Assembly (NCBI RefSeq): GCF_001956295.1
Contig: NZ_MRTD01000005.1
Location: 310,001 to 374,000 of the forward strand
DNA: 64,000 nucleotides
Reading direction: 5' to 3'
From: Paenibacillus sp. FSL A5-0031
GTDB taxonomy: Bacteria > Bacillota > Bacilli > Paenibacillales > Paenibacillaceae
The notes under the pieces are model-generated. The model was not told where the DNA came from and did no database searches. It worked only from the letters and a program-made list of their open reading frames with translations. Every line of letters begins with the position of its first letter. The stretch's first letter is position 1. This document shows, piece after piece, positions 8,946 through 19,100 of this stretch. The translations under genes were made by a program, and so were the position numbers.

Positions 8946-10604
8946 GTGAGAGCTTGTAGCCAGCTTACGATGAAAGAGAAAATTGGGCAGATGCTTATGG
9001 TAGGCTTCGAGGGACTTACGCCAGATGCGAATATTGGCAACCTCTTGCAAAACCATTTCATCGGGGGAGTCGTGTTCTTTTCCCGTAATTTGGACAACCC
9101 TGAGCAGGCATTTGCTTTAACGAAGAAACTCCAACAAACGGCTGCGGGTGCAACAGGCATACCGCTATGGATCGGAACAGATCAGGAAGGTGGCATGGTC
9201 GTTCGATTAAGACAGGGAATTGCACAGCTGCCTGCGGCGATGGCTTTGGGAGCGGCACGTGATCCTTTGCTGCTCTATGAAGCTGCAAAGGGAACGGCAA
9301 TGGAGCTGAAGTTGCTGGGCATCAATATGAATTTCGCACCGGTGGTCGATATTAACGTCAATCCGCGAAATCCGATTATTGATGTCCGGGCATACGGCGA
9401 CGAAGCTGAACTTGTCGCTGAGCTTGGGATCGCCGCAATGCTTGGCTTTCAGGATGGCGGCATTGTCTCTGTTATTAAGCATTTTCCAGGGCATGGCGAC
9501 ACGGAGGTAGATTCACACGCTGAGCTGCCGGTCGTAAGGCATTCACTTGATCGTCTGCGGTCTGTCGAGCTCGTACCGTTTCGGCGCTGTGCGCGGGCTG
9601 GGGCCGAAGCCGTAATGACTGCCCATGTCGGGATTCCATTGCTAAGCGGCGGTTTGTCTGTTCCAGCCACACATTCTCATGAAGTATTGACAGGTCTGCT
9701 CCGGGAAGAGCTGGATTTTAAGGGGCTTATCGTGACGGATTGCATGGAGATGAACGCTGTAACGCAAGGCATTGGCGTCGGGGAGGCAGTCGTAAGAGCC
9801 GTACTTGCTGGAGCAGATCTTCTTCTCGTCAGCCATACGTACGAAAGCCAGCTGGAGGCGGCAGCTGCACTGGAACATGCGGTAGCAGACGGGCGTCTAT
9901 CTGAAGCTCGGATTGATGCTTCCGTGGAGCGCATTCTTCTCCTGAAGGAGCTCCGCATCGGAGCGCTGCGAGAACGCAGCTGGGAAGAAACGCGGACCTA
10001 TCTCGATCATTCGCAAACCCTTCGGACGATCAAGCTGCTTCGCGAGAAAAGCATCACCTCGGTGAACCGTGAACCGAATTTTTGCCAGTTGTCTTCCGAA
10101 GTCGACACGCTTGTGCTTTGGCCGCAGATGGCGGCTGCTTGCAAGTCTGAGGACGAACCGATATACGATGATACCCTCGGCAGCTTTCTAAATCCTTTGA
10201 TGAAAGCAAAGTTTATGGAGCGGTTGTATGGGACTGGTCCTAGTACGGATGAGATTGCGGACTTGGTCTCCGAAGCGGAAGGATATGGGCAGATCATCGT
10301 GGGAATATTCCATACGGCTTCTAATCACGGGCAGACCGTTTTGGTTCGCAAGCTTTTGGCAGGAGGGAACAAAGTCATTCCGATCTCCCTTCGCAACCCC
10401 GTTGATCTCGCGGCATTTCCAGAAGCTAAAGGTTTCCTAGCCTGTTATGAGCATCATCCGCTAACATTGCAGGCCCTTTCAAGCGTTTTACTGGGCAAGC
10501 TTGAGCCTGAAGGAACTTTACCAGTTACGCTTCCCGATTACTCATTAGAAGGAGGCGAATCATATGAACGCGGTACAGCTTCCCGTGTTGAATCCGCCAC
10601 TTAA
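8946..10604 (+). CDS. GH3 family beta-N-acetylhexosaminidase/beta-glucosidase-like protein
   Basis: A 552-residue GH3 protein without a signal peptide. The K-H-F-P-G-H-G-D-T segment (about residues 178-186) is typical of NagZ-type enzymes and supplies the His of the Asp-His dyad. The likely nucleophile is Asp265 in V-T-D-C-M-E-M. The T-D-Q-E-G-G segment near residue 77 is also conserved. GTG 8946 is chosen because GAGGAGG lies 7 nt upstream; ATG 8940 would leave almost no spacing. The C-terminal 200 residues form a second alpha/beta domain. In this operon it may trim or activate a glycosylated intermediate, or protect the producer by removing a sugar. A plain cell-wall recycling role is possible but does not fit the position. 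It overlaps the next gene by 41 nt. Confidence 0.85.
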   Translation: MRACSQLTMKEKIGQMLMVGFEGLTPDANIGNLLQNHFIGGVVFFSRNLDNPEQAFALTKKLQQTAAGATGIPLWIGTDQEGGMVVRLRQGIAQLPAAMALGAARDPLLLYEAAKGTAMELKLLGINMNFAPVVDINVNPRNPIIDVRAYGDEAELVAELGIAAMLGFQDGGIVSVIKHFPGHGDTEVDSHAELPVVRHSLDRLRSVELVPFRRCARAGAEAVMTAHVGIPLLSGGLSVPATHSHEVLTGLLREELDFKGLIVTDCMEMNAVTQGIGVGEAVVRAVLAGADLLLVSHTYESQLEAAAALEHAVADGRLSEARIDASVERILLLKELRIGALRERSWEETRTYLDHSQTLRTIKLLREKSITSVNREPNFCQLSSEVDTLVLWPQMAAACKSEDEPIYDDTLGSFLNPLMKAKFMERLYGTGPSTDEIADLVSEAEGYGQIIVGIFHTASNHGQTVLVRKLLAGGNKVIPISLRNPVDLAAFPEAKGFLACYEHHPLTLQALSSVLLGKLEPEGTLPVTLPDYSLEGGESYERGTASRVESAT

Positions 10605-11640
10605 AGGGTTTTTACGATGGGCTTACACCCTTTCAATCACCAGCGTCCACGAAGAAACGATCCCTTGGTATTACAGCAATTTTATCCAGTTATCCTGTAC
10701 CACAAAATTTCTGGAGGACGGCAGGCAATATTTTATCGATTTTTTTCGGGGCAAGCCAAACGAGTTGAATTTCAATAATCCGTTTCTTCTAACATGCTCT
10801 GTGAATTATACGATTCTAGACAATTTGGCATTGGATGACTGGCCGAAATTTTTCGCGGATCAGATCCGCAGCGGCTATTATTGCATCGTGTTTGTGGACG
10901 AAGCCAAGCTGTCACCGGCAGCTTCTTATCAGAAGGAGCCGTTCCCTCATCATCTTTTTCTGTACGGTTTTGACTGGGAGGAAAATAGGTTCGATGCTTC
11001 CATGTTCGATCATACAGGGGTGTACCGTAATGTGAAGATCCCATTCCAAGAATTTCAGGATGCTGCAGGTTCTATGCGAAAGCTTTTGAAGGAGAAACTC
11101 ACGTCTGATCATCATACGTATTTTTATAAATACGCACCGCATTCTGCCTATCCATTTGATAAAACGGCTGCGATCGACCAACTGCTCGATTATGTTAATG
11201 GAGAGACTCATTTAAACCGAATTAATTACAATCCAGACGAGGAAGCTTTCGGAATCAAGGTATATGACTATCTGCAAATGTACTTTGATGCTGTAGAGCA
11301 AAACGATTCTAGGCTCGGTGACCGCAACGATGCGAGACATCTTCACGTTCTCTGGGAACACAAAAAAATGATGAGCGAGCGAATCGGATATCTTGTAGAA
11401 GAGGGGATAATCCCTTATGACGAAGAGCTTGTAGAAGGCTACAAAGATATCACAAAACGGGCGATGAAGCTGAGAGATCAATACATTCGCCATGTTATTC
11501 GCGAAGATAAGGAAGTATTTAAACGGTTGAAGCTCCGCTTTGACCAATTCCGAGAAGAAGAGCCTGTTCTTTTGCGTAAATTAATTAAAATTCTAGAAGA
11601 GCCATCGAAATCGGATAAGATTTATGTAGAAAGTAGATAG
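10564..11640 (+). CDS. BtrH_N-like (C39-fold) acyltransferase candidate
   Basis: A 358-residue protein resembling the BtrH_N family (PF14399-like; C39-peptidase fold, often followed by a helical DUF4872-type region). Cys45 in the N-terminal part is a candidate nucleophile. The segment H-H-L-F-L-Y-G-F-D-W-E-E-N-R-F near residue 130, followed by F-D-H-T-G, matches the family's H-x-x-x-x-x-G-[YF]-D pattern. Residues 200-358 are charged and helical. BtrH moves a gamma-Glu-AHBA chain from the BtrI carrier to an aminoglycoside. Here the protein could move an acyl chain from the carrier encoded at 1191 to an amino sugar or similar acceptor. ATG 10564 has GAAGGAGG 8 nt upstream. It is the last gene before a terminator. 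The family call rests on motif reading only. Confidence 0.55.
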   Translation: MNAVQLPVLNPPLKGFLRWAYTLSITSVHEETIPWYYSNFIQLSCTTKFLEDGRQYFIDFFRGKPNELNFNNPFLLTCSVNYTILDNLALDDWPKFFADQIRSGYYCIVFVDEAKLSPAASYQKEPFPHHLFLYGFDWEENRFDASMFDHTGVYRNVKIPFQEFQDAAGSMRKLLKEKLTSDHHTYFYKYAPHSAYPFDKTAAIDQLLDYVNGETHLNRINYNPDEEAFGIKVYDYLQMYFDAVEQNDSRLGDRNDARHLHVLWEHKKMMSERIGYLVEEGIIPYDEELVEGYKDITKRAMKLRDQYIRHVIREDKEVFKRLKLRFDQFREEEPVLLRKLIKILEEPSKSDKIYVESR

Positions 11641-11675
11641 CTATCTAAAATGCGATAAGGATGAGCTAGTAGGAG

Positions 11676-11706
11676 GGAGCTGCCGCGAGGACAGCTCCTC
11701 TTTGAT
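11676..11706 (+). terminator. Probable intrinsic terminator of the biosynthetic operon
   Basis: A 7-bp stem GGAGCTG/CAGCTCC (11676-11682 with 11692-11698) is followed by TCTTT. The T tract is short, so termination may be partial. Confidence 0.6.
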
Positions 11707-11711
11707 GTTCA

Positions 11712-11757
11712 TTGTGGTTAAAAGCTTTTAATGTATAATTAATGTTAGTTGACTAAC
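11712..11757 (+). promoter_or_regulatory. marR promoter with overlapping palindromic operator
   Basis: TTGTGG (11712-11717), a 16-nt spacer and TATAAT (11734-11739). GTTAGT-TG-ACTAAC, a perfect 6-bp inverted repeat (11744-11757), sits over the expected transcription start. This is the classic place for an autorepressor site. A degenerate GTTAGT-AG-GCTTAC copy lies at 12290-12303 and a CTAAC half-site at 12314, both ahead of the exporter genes. Confidence 0.65.
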
Positions 11758-11814
11758 AATAATTGTGATAAAATAGAGAAAAGAGCTGGAGATGATAGGT
11801 AAAGGGGGGCGAAA

Positions 11815-12249
11815 ATGAACAAGGATCGATCGGTTGCGCTCGAACTTAGAACGCTAAGAAATATGCTGCATAGACAGGTAAGCGGGTTTATGAGTCAAAA
11901 ATATGGCGATCAATTGACTGGCATGCATGGATGGGTGCTGAGGTACTTTGTTGAGAACCAGCACAAGGAGATTTTTCAACGCGATTTCGAGAGCCAGTTC
12001 ACGATTCGGCGTTCGACCGCGAGTAAGATTTTGCAATTGATGGAGAAAAATAATCTCATAACGAGAGAGTCTGTTCCTTATGATGCAAGACTAAAGAGGA
12101 TTATTCTCACGCCAAAAGCTATTGAATACCATGAAGCCATTATTTTAAAATACGTTGAATTGGAGCGTGAAATTAAGAAGGGTCTATCGCAAGAGGAGAT
12201 GGATACTTTTTTTAATGTGCTCGATAAAATCAAAAAGAATTTGGAGTAG
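11815..12249 (+). CDS. MarR family transcriptional regulator
   Basis: A 144-residue winged-helix protein with dimerising helices at both ends. The recognition region F-T-I-R-R-S-T-A-S-K-I-L-Q-L-M-E-K-N-N-L-I (about residues 62-82) is followed by the wing with D-A-R-L-K-R-I-I-L-T. The ATG follows AAAGGGGGG. It lies directly ahead of a heterodimeric ABC exporter and downstream of a palindrome, so it probably represses itself and the exporter until a toxic ligand binds. This is the usual layout for YfmP/YusO-like drug regulators. Confidence 0.9.
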   Translation: MNKDRSVALELRTLRNMLHRQVSGFMSQKYGDQLTGMHGWVLRYFVENQHKEIFQRDFESQFTIRRSTASKILQLMEKNNLITRESVPYDARLKRIILTPKAIEYHEAIILKYVELEREIKKGLSQEEMDTFFNVLDKIKKNLE

Positions 12250-12343
12250 TCGTCGAAGTTGTTAGAGCGGCTTTTATTATTGTAATATAGTTAGTAGGCT
12301 TACAGTTCTATGGCTAACAACATGGAGAAGGAGCGTTTGATAA

Positions 12344-14107
12344 ATGCTTAAGATTTTGAAGTATTTCAATCCCAAAAATGTTTGGTTTATCGTCATCAGT
12401 ACTGCATTTATCGTGTTCCAGGTATGGCTCGATCTCAAGCTTCCCGATTATTTGGCAGAAATCACAAAGCTGGTGCAGACGGAAGGCAGCTCCTTAAACG
12501 AGGTATGGGAGCCAGGCGCCTATATGATGCTGTGTGCCATTGGAAGCTTAATTGCATCCTTCATCGTTGTTTATTTGGTGGCGAAGAGCGCTGCTTCGCT
12601 CGCTAAGAGGCTTAGAAGCCTGCTCTTCGACAAGGTTGAATCATTCTCAATGGCCGAGATGAATCAATTTTCAACAGCAAGCCTCATTACGCGTTCCACG
12701 AACGATATTACGCAAGTACAAACGATCGTGGCGATGGGGCTGCAGGTCATGATTAAAGCGCCTATTCTGGCAGGCTGGGCAATTGTGAAAATTTCAAGCA
12801 AGAGCTGGCAATGGACGCTCTCGTCCGGTATTTCGGTTGCACTGCTTCTTCTCATGATCGCGATCGTTATTTTGTTCGCCATGCCGAAGTTCAGAATGAT
12901 TCAAGGACTAACGGATCAACTGAACCGAGTAACGAGAGAAGGGCTTCAAGGCCTGCGTGTCATTCGTGCTTATAATGCTGGACCGAGCCAAGAAGCGAAG
13001 TTCGAGTACGCAAATCGGGAGTTGACTGATGCGAATCTGTTCACAAGCCGATTAATGGCATTAATGATGCCGGTCATGAGTCTAATCATGAGCGGATTAA
13101 GCTTGGCGATTTATTGGATCGGTGCGTATCTGATTAATGGAGCGGATACAGCAGCTAGATTAGGCTTGTTCAGCGACATGGTCATTTTCTCGTCCTATGC
13201 CATGCAGATTGTCATGGCCTTTATGATGCTGTCGATGGTTTTCTTCATGCTGCCGCGGGCGTCGGTTGCTGCCAAGCGTGTCATGGAAGTATTAAATACA
13301 GAACCAAGCATCAAGGATGGCAGTTCGAAATCAACTAATGCAGCGAAAGCAGGAGAAATTGAATTCCGGAATGTTAGCTTCAAATATGCGGATTCGGATG
13401 AATATGTACTTAGAGATATCAGCTTCGTTGCACGCAGGGGAGAGACGGTTGCGTTTATCGGCTCCACGGGTAGCGGCAAGAGTACAATGATGAACTTAAT
13501 TCCGAGATTTTACGATGTGACGGACGGCGAAGTGCTTGTTGCGGGAATGAATGTGAAGGATTACTCACTGAAAGATCTGCATAACAAGCTTGGTTATGTT
13601 CCTCAGAAAGCCGTATTGTTCAGCGGAACAGTGACGTCCAACGTCGCTTATGGTGATAATGGGCATGTGGCTGGCTCGGCGGACGATGTGAAGAAAGCGG
13701 TAGCGATCGCTAAGGGGCAAGAATTTGTCGAGAAGCTGGAAGGCGGGTATGAGGGCACGATCTCGCAAGGCGGCTCTAATTTGTCCGGCGGACAGAAGCA
13801 GCGGTTATCCATCGCTAGGGCAATCCACCGTAAGCCTGACATTTACATTTTTGACGACTCCTTCTCTGCGCTTGATTACAAGACCGACCGCGAGCTGCGT
13901 TCCATGTTGAATCAAGAAACAGCTGGAGCTACCAACCTGATTGTGGGGCAGCGAATCGGAACGATCAAGGAAGCCGATCTCATACTCGTTCTCGACGAAG
14001 GCAAAATTGTAGGAAGAGGCACGCATCAAGAGCTGCTTCAAACCTGCGAGGTATATCGTCAGATCGCGAACTCTCAGTTATCGAAGGAGGAGCTTGAAAT
14101 TGGCTAA
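12344..14107 (+). CDS. Heterodimeric ABC exporter, degenerate-site subunit (BmrC/YheI-like)
   Basis: A 587-residue fused exporter half: six membrane segments (1-310) and an ATPase (about 340-587). Walker A is G-S-T-G-S-G-K-S (373-380) and the signature is L-S-G-G-Q. The Walker B region reads F-D-D-S-F-S-A-L-D, with Asp in place of the catalytic Glu. The H-loop position reads V-G-Q-R, with Gln instead of His. These replacements mark the degenerate nucleotide site of heterodimeric exporters such as BmrC and TM287. The partner is the next gene, which overlaps by 14 nt. The pair probably exports lipophilic drugs or peptides. Confidence 0.92.
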   Translation: MLKILKYFNPKNVWFIVISTAFIVFQVWLDLKLPDYLAEITKLVQTEGSSLNEVWEPGAYMMLCAIGSLIASFIVVYLVAKSAASLAKRLRSLLFDKVESFSMAEMNQFSTASLITRSTNDITQVQTIVAMGLQVMIKAPILAGWAIVKISSKSWQWTLSSGISVALLLLMIAIVILFAMPKFRMIQGLTDQLNRVTREGLQGLRVIRAYNAGPSQEAKFEYANRELTDANLFTSRLMALMMPVMSLIMSGLSLAIYWIGAYLINGADTAARLGLFSDMVIFSSYAMQIVMAFMMLSMVFFMLPRASVAAKRVMEVLNTEPSIKDGSSKSTNAAKAGEIEFRNVSFKYADSDEYVLRDISFVARRGETVAFIGSTGSGKSTMMNLIPRFYDVTDGEVLVAGMNVKDYSLKDLHNKLGYVPQKAVLFSGTVTSNVAYGDNGHVAGSADDVKKAVAIAKGQEFVEKLEGGYEGTISQGGSNLSGGQKQRLSIARAIHRKPDIYIFDDSFSALDYKTDRELRSMLNQETAGATNLIVGQRIGTIKEADLILVLDEGKIVGRGTHQELLQTCEVYRQIANSQLSKEELEIG

Positions 14108-15887
14108 ACAACAGGTTGCTACCAAGCAAAACATCGATTTCAAAGGCACAATGGGCAAGCTTGTCGCCTATTGCAAGCCGTACATTCCTCTTATTGTCGT
14201 GGCTCTGCTGCTGTCCGTGGTCGGCACGATATTTACGATTGTCGGGCCAAGCAAGCTGAAAGATATGACGGATCATATTACCAAAGGGTTAATGGGCGAA
14301 ATTGACATGGACGCGATTAGCAGCATTGGTATATTGCTTGCTGTTCTATATGGATTAAGCGTCATCTTCTCGTTCTTCCAAGGCTATATTATGGCTACGG
14401 TAACCCAGAAGGTATCAAAAAGCTTGCGTACGCGCATTTCCCAGAAGATCAATAAGCTTCCGCTCAAATATTTTGATTCCACGAGCAACGGCGACGTGCT
14501 GAGCCGCGTCACGAACGACATCGATACGATCGGACAAACGATGAATCAAAGCGTCGGGATGCTGGTTACTTCCGTTACGATGCTGGTCGGCTCCTTGGTC
14601 ATGATGTTCTATACGAACGTATGGATGACGTTGACGGCGATCATTTCGACGTTTCTAGGATTTGCCTTTATGACCGTGATGATCAAAAAATCACAAACGC
14701 ATTTCGTCCACCAGCAGGCGAATCTTGGTGCGATGAATGGCCATGTCGAAGAAATATACTCAGGCTACGATGTGGTTAAGGTCTATAATGGAGAGCGGAA
14801 GGCGAAAGAAACTTTTAATCAAATAAACGATAAATTATATGAAAGCTCATGGAAGTCGCAGTTTCTATCCGGCTTGACGATGCCGCTCATGATGTTTGTC
14901 GGAAACTTCGGTTATGTGTCGGTTTGTATTGTCGGCGGAGCATTAGCGATGAATGGTCATATTTCGTTTGGTGTTATCGTTGCATTCATGCTTTATGTTC
15001 GTTTGTTTACGCAGCCCTTGGGGCAAATTGCACAGGCCGCAACAAGTCTGCAGTCGACTGCAGCTGCAGCCGCGCGCGTTTTTGAATTTTTGGAAGAGAA
15101 AGAGCTTGAGGACGAGAACCATAAATCGAAGGTGCTTAAGGATGTTAAGGGGCAGGTCGAATTCCGGAACGTTTCCTTCGGATATGATCCGAATAAGCTC
15201 ATCATTCACGATTTCTCAGCCCGTGCTTTGCCTGGTCAGAAGATCGCCATCGTTGGACCGACGGGTGCAGGGAAGACGACGATCGTCAATTTGCTGATGC
15301 GATTCTATGAGCTGAATGGCGGGGAAATCGCTATCGATGGCGTTCCGATCCATGAGCTTCCTCGGGAAAATGTTCATGAACAATTCTGTATGGTGCTTCA
15401 GGATACATGGCTGTTCGAGGGAACGATCAAAGAAAATATCGTTTTCAACAAGCAAGGGGTTACCGATGCTGATGTGAAGGCCGTCTGCAAGGCTGTCGGT
15501 ATTGATCATTTTATCCGAACCTTAACGAATGGCTACGATACGGTATTGAACGAGCAAGTGAACCTTTCCGCAGGTCAGAAACAGCTCATCACGATTGCAA
15601 GAGCGCTCATTGCGAACGCCCCTCTGCTCATCCTCGACGAGGCAACAAGCTCTGTCGATACTAGAACGGAGCTTCTCATTCAGGAAGCGATGGACCGGTT
15701 GATGGCAGGACGAACTTCTTTTGTTATCGCGCACAGGTTGTCTACGATCAAGAATGCCGATATTATTCTCGTCATGAAGGACGGCGATATTATCGAAAGC
15801 GGCAATCATTACGAGCTTCTTGCGGCAAACGGCTTCTATGCTGAATTGTACAATAGCCAGTTTGAGACTGCGGAAGCGGCTTTGTAA
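14094..15887 (+). CDS. Heterodimeric ABC exporter, catalytic subunit (BmrD/YheH-like)
   Basis: A 597-residue fused membrane/ATPase half. Walker A is G-P-T-G-A-G-K-T (388-395), the signature is L-S-A-G-Q-K-Q, Walker B L-I-L-D-E-A-T-S-S-V-D has the catalytic Glu, and the H-loop is I-A-H-R-L-S. The intact Glu and His complement the degenerate subunit encoded upstream. The signature motif has Ala at its third position, as often seen in this subfamily. The start is an internal ATG within the end of the partner gene, after AAGGAGG, so translation is coupled. Confidence 0.92.
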   Translation: MKLAKQQVATKQNIDFKGTMGKLVAYCKPYIPLIVVALLLSVVGTIFTIVGPSKLKDMTDHITKGLMGEIDMDAISSIGILLAVLYGLSVIFSFFQGYIMATVTQKVSKSLRTRISQKINKLPLKYFDSTSNGDVLSRVTNDIDTIGQTMNQSVGMLVTSVTMLVGSLVMMFYTNVWMTLTAIISTFLGFAFMTVMIKKSQTHFVHQQANLGAMNGHVEEIYSGYDVVKVYNGERKAKETFNQINDKLYESSWKSQFLSGLTMPLMMFVGNFGYVSVCIVGGALAMNGHISFGVIVAFMLYVRLFTQPLGQIAQAATSLQSTAAAAARVFEFLEEKELEDENHKSKVLKDVKGQVEFRNVSFGYDPNKLIIHDFSARALPGQKIAIVGPTGAGKTTIVNLLMRFYELNGGEIAIDGVPIHELPRENVHEQFCMVLQDTWLFEGTIKENIVFNKQGVTDADVKAVCKAVGIDHFIRTLTNGYDTVLNEQVNLSAGQKQLITIARALIANAPLLILDEATSSVDTRTELLIQEAMDRLMAGRTSFVIAHRLSTIKNADIILVMKDGDIIESGNHYELLAANGFYAELYNSQFETAEAAL

Positions 15888-15998
15888 AGGGGCATGTACT
15901 CCAAAAAAACTAAAAATCGTGGAATAGTCGTCAATCCATAGTGTAGAACTTAGAGAGGCGCTGGGGCAAGTACGATGAATTAATTCCGCGGAAATAGA

Positions 15999-16028
15999 AA
16001 ACCCGATCGAATGAGATCGGGTTTTTTT
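15999..16028 (+). terminator. Strong intrinsic terminator after the ABC exporter
   Basis: A perfect 10-bp stem AAACCCGATC/GATCGGGTTT (15999-16008 with 16015-16024) ends in a run of T. The rest of the gap 15888-16196 holds the short open frame described at 16122-16164. No clear promoter was seen in it. Confidence 0.92.
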
Positions 16029-16121
16029 GTATTTCCTACTCGCTTTTTTTCCATCACAGCTAAACTCGAAAGGACGATTGATTACAATTTTTGTGAATAA
16101 AAATAAAATTTCTTAATAGTT

Positions 16122-16164
16122 AAGGAGGTTTAATTTTACAATGCACTGTTATAGTTCTCATTGA
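16122..16164 (+). other. Possible 7-codon leader open reading frame with strong ribosome binding site
   Basis: AAGGAGGT (16122-16129) precedes ATG 16141, which starts M-H-C-Y-S-S-H and stops at 16164, 32 nt before the ATG of the SLH protein. The 11-nt spacing is a little long. It could be a leader peptide affecting translation of the large gene, or a chance frame. Confidence 0.3.
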
Positions 16165-16196
16165 CTAACCATTTTACTAAGGGAGAAGGAAACGTA

Positions 16197-19100
16197 ATGA
16201 GAGCAAAAGTATTACGCAAGACAATAGTAATTGCATCCATTATAACGTTGCTAGGAGGGGGACTACATACCGGCTTTGGTCAAAAAAACCATGTCTTTGC
16301 AGTAGATGAAGCATCGCCAAATATTATCGTTGAAGATTTTGAAGATGGAATCTCAGATGTGAAATTTAATCCTAAACGCATGTATGAGGCAACGCTGCAC
16401 TTGGAGAACAACCAGAAGCATGTAAGAAATGGACAATATTCAGCTAGAATTGATTACGATATGATTGGCATCGTAGATAACCCTTCTCAAATTGAAGTCG
16501 GGTATAAAACAGGGAATATTCCAGTATCAGGCTACCCTACCAAAGTAGGCATGTGGGTTTATGGGAACAATGAAGGACATTTGCTAACGACAAAATTTAG
16601 AGATAAAGGCGGATCATCGTTTCAAGCAGAATTTTATGGTGAAAATCAGATGGGTGTAGACTGGTCTGGATGGAAATATATTGAGGCGGATGTGCCGCAG
16701 GGAAAACCAGGTCCGATCGTCCTTGAATTGTTTTTTCAATTGAAACAATCGAATATGAGCAAGAAAAATAAAGGCTCGATTTGGGTAGACGATATTACCT
16801 TTATCTATAAGGAACTTGATGAGGATAAAGAAGTTCCAACCATAAAACCTATAGCTCCTGCCCCAAATGAAGTATTAAACGCTCCGCTTGATGCATTGAA
16901 GGTTGAGCTGGACGATAACGGATCAGGTTTGGATCTGAATACATTATCTGTTCTTTTGGATGGAACGAATATAACGGATAAAGTGGATTATTCTGAAAAT
17001 ACAAAGGTATTAACCTATCCAGGTAAATATGTGGATGGCGGTTATCATGAGCTTGTGATTGAAGTGAAGGATAAGGTTGGTAACCCGGCAGGGAAAACAT
17101 TCGCCTTCACAGTGAATGCAGGAGAACGATTGTTCATGACTGCTAACAAAGAAGCAATAAGCAATGAAATCTACTCTGTGCAAGTAGGTATCAAAGATTA
17201 TTTGAATGCAGATCGTGCGGATTTTGCTTTAAATTATGATAAAGGTATCCTTCAAGTTGAAAGCATTACTCAGGCGACTGGAGTTGCCCTAACCTCAGAT
17301 ATTGATAATGAGCACGGGATGGTTAAAGTATCACTTAATAACGTAGCAGCAGCCCATAATGCCGTTACGGTTAACTTCAGAGTGAGCTCTCATGCTGCGC
17401 TGGAGCGTGGTGAAGCTTACAAGACCATAACCATGAGCAATACAAATCTAACAGCTGGCGAAGTTCAGACTAGCTCACCACTCGCTGCACCTATCCACTA
17501 TACCATCGCATTTCCATATCAGCTGGAAATGACGGGAGTTGGTTTAGGCACGCCTTCTACATTTACAGTATTAGACCATGTGGGCAAGCCGTATGAAGGT
17601 GCGGACATTGTATTCATTGGATTATTAAAGCAAAGCTCAGTAGTTACCGTTAACACCGTAACGTCTAATGTATATGAGGATGACGATACGTCTTCTGAGG
17701 TATTAATGGTTGCAAAAGCTGGTGAACGTTACTATGCTTCTGCAAAAGCTGAAGATGGATTATTCGAAATTATTTTCGCAGATGGTCAAACAACAGGTTA
17801 TATCTCTGAATCGGATGTTAGCAGTCAGTTATTGAACGGCAGCCTTGGTAAAACAGATGCTAAAGGACAATTAATGACAGACCTAACTACATTGGCACTT
17901 GGAACCTATCAGGTTCAAGCGGTCAACGGTGATAAGAACAGTAAGGTTGTCAATTATGAAGTCGTGGAGCAATACGGTACAGATACACCTCAATATGTTC
18001 AAACCTATGTGGCAGAAGATATGTCTTCTGAACTGAGCGCTGCTTGGCAAACCAAGCCAGACCAAACCATTACTTATCTTGAATACATTGAAGCGAGTGA
18101 ATGGGGAACAGGAGAAAGCCCTGATATTAAACATGTAAAACAACATCAAGCTGAGAGTGAGCTTCAAGTGCTTAGTATGAAGGAAAATGGAACGAAGGGT
18201 GAAATCCGGTTTCATAATGCTCTGATTGAAGGTTTGAAAGCAGACACCGCCTACAAATATCGTGTAGGTTATGAGGGCAATTGGTCGGCATGGTATGAAT
18301 ATTCGACAGTGGATCAGAATAAAACAACACCGACCTCATTCTTGTTTATTACAGATTCTCATACGAATCAATCACAAGGCATACAAGCTTATCAAGAATT
18401 AATGACTAACGCTTTGAAACAACATCCATCAACACAGTTTATTATGCATGGCGGAGATATGGTTGATGTAGGCGGCGCTTTTGAAGAATGGCAAAAGTTC
18501 TGGCAAGCATCTGCGGTCTACGCAACAAAAATTCCAACGGCTCTAACATTGGGTAATCATGATGTGAAGAGTGAAGGGAAAGAAGTATTTACCAAAGGGG
18601 CGAATTTCCCAACGAACGGACCAGAATCTCAGCTTCAATATGCTTACTCTTATGAGGTTGATGATACTCATTTTGTCGTATTGAACTCAGAGGGTACAGA
18701 GGAACAAATGATAGATCAAGCAGCTTGGCTCGAAGAAGATTTAAATAAAAATGATAAAAAATGGACTATCGTTATGTTCCATCGTCCTGCTTACCATACA
18801 GAAAATGGTCGAGAAACCCTTGTTGAGTATACACAAACGTATTTTGCGCCTATTTTAGAAGAGAAAAAAGTTGATTTGGTTCTAGTAGGTCATGATCATG
18901 TGTATGCGCGTACCTATCCAATGCAAGATGGTAAGCCCAATAAGGATACAAATGAAGGTACCGTTTATCTTGATGGCGGTGCATCGGGCTGGAAATTTTA
19001 TGATGGTACACAATATAATTATTTGAAACATATTTTTGATGAGGACGTGCCAGTATATTCCGCAATTGAAATTACTGAGGACGGGATTCATGTGGAAGCA

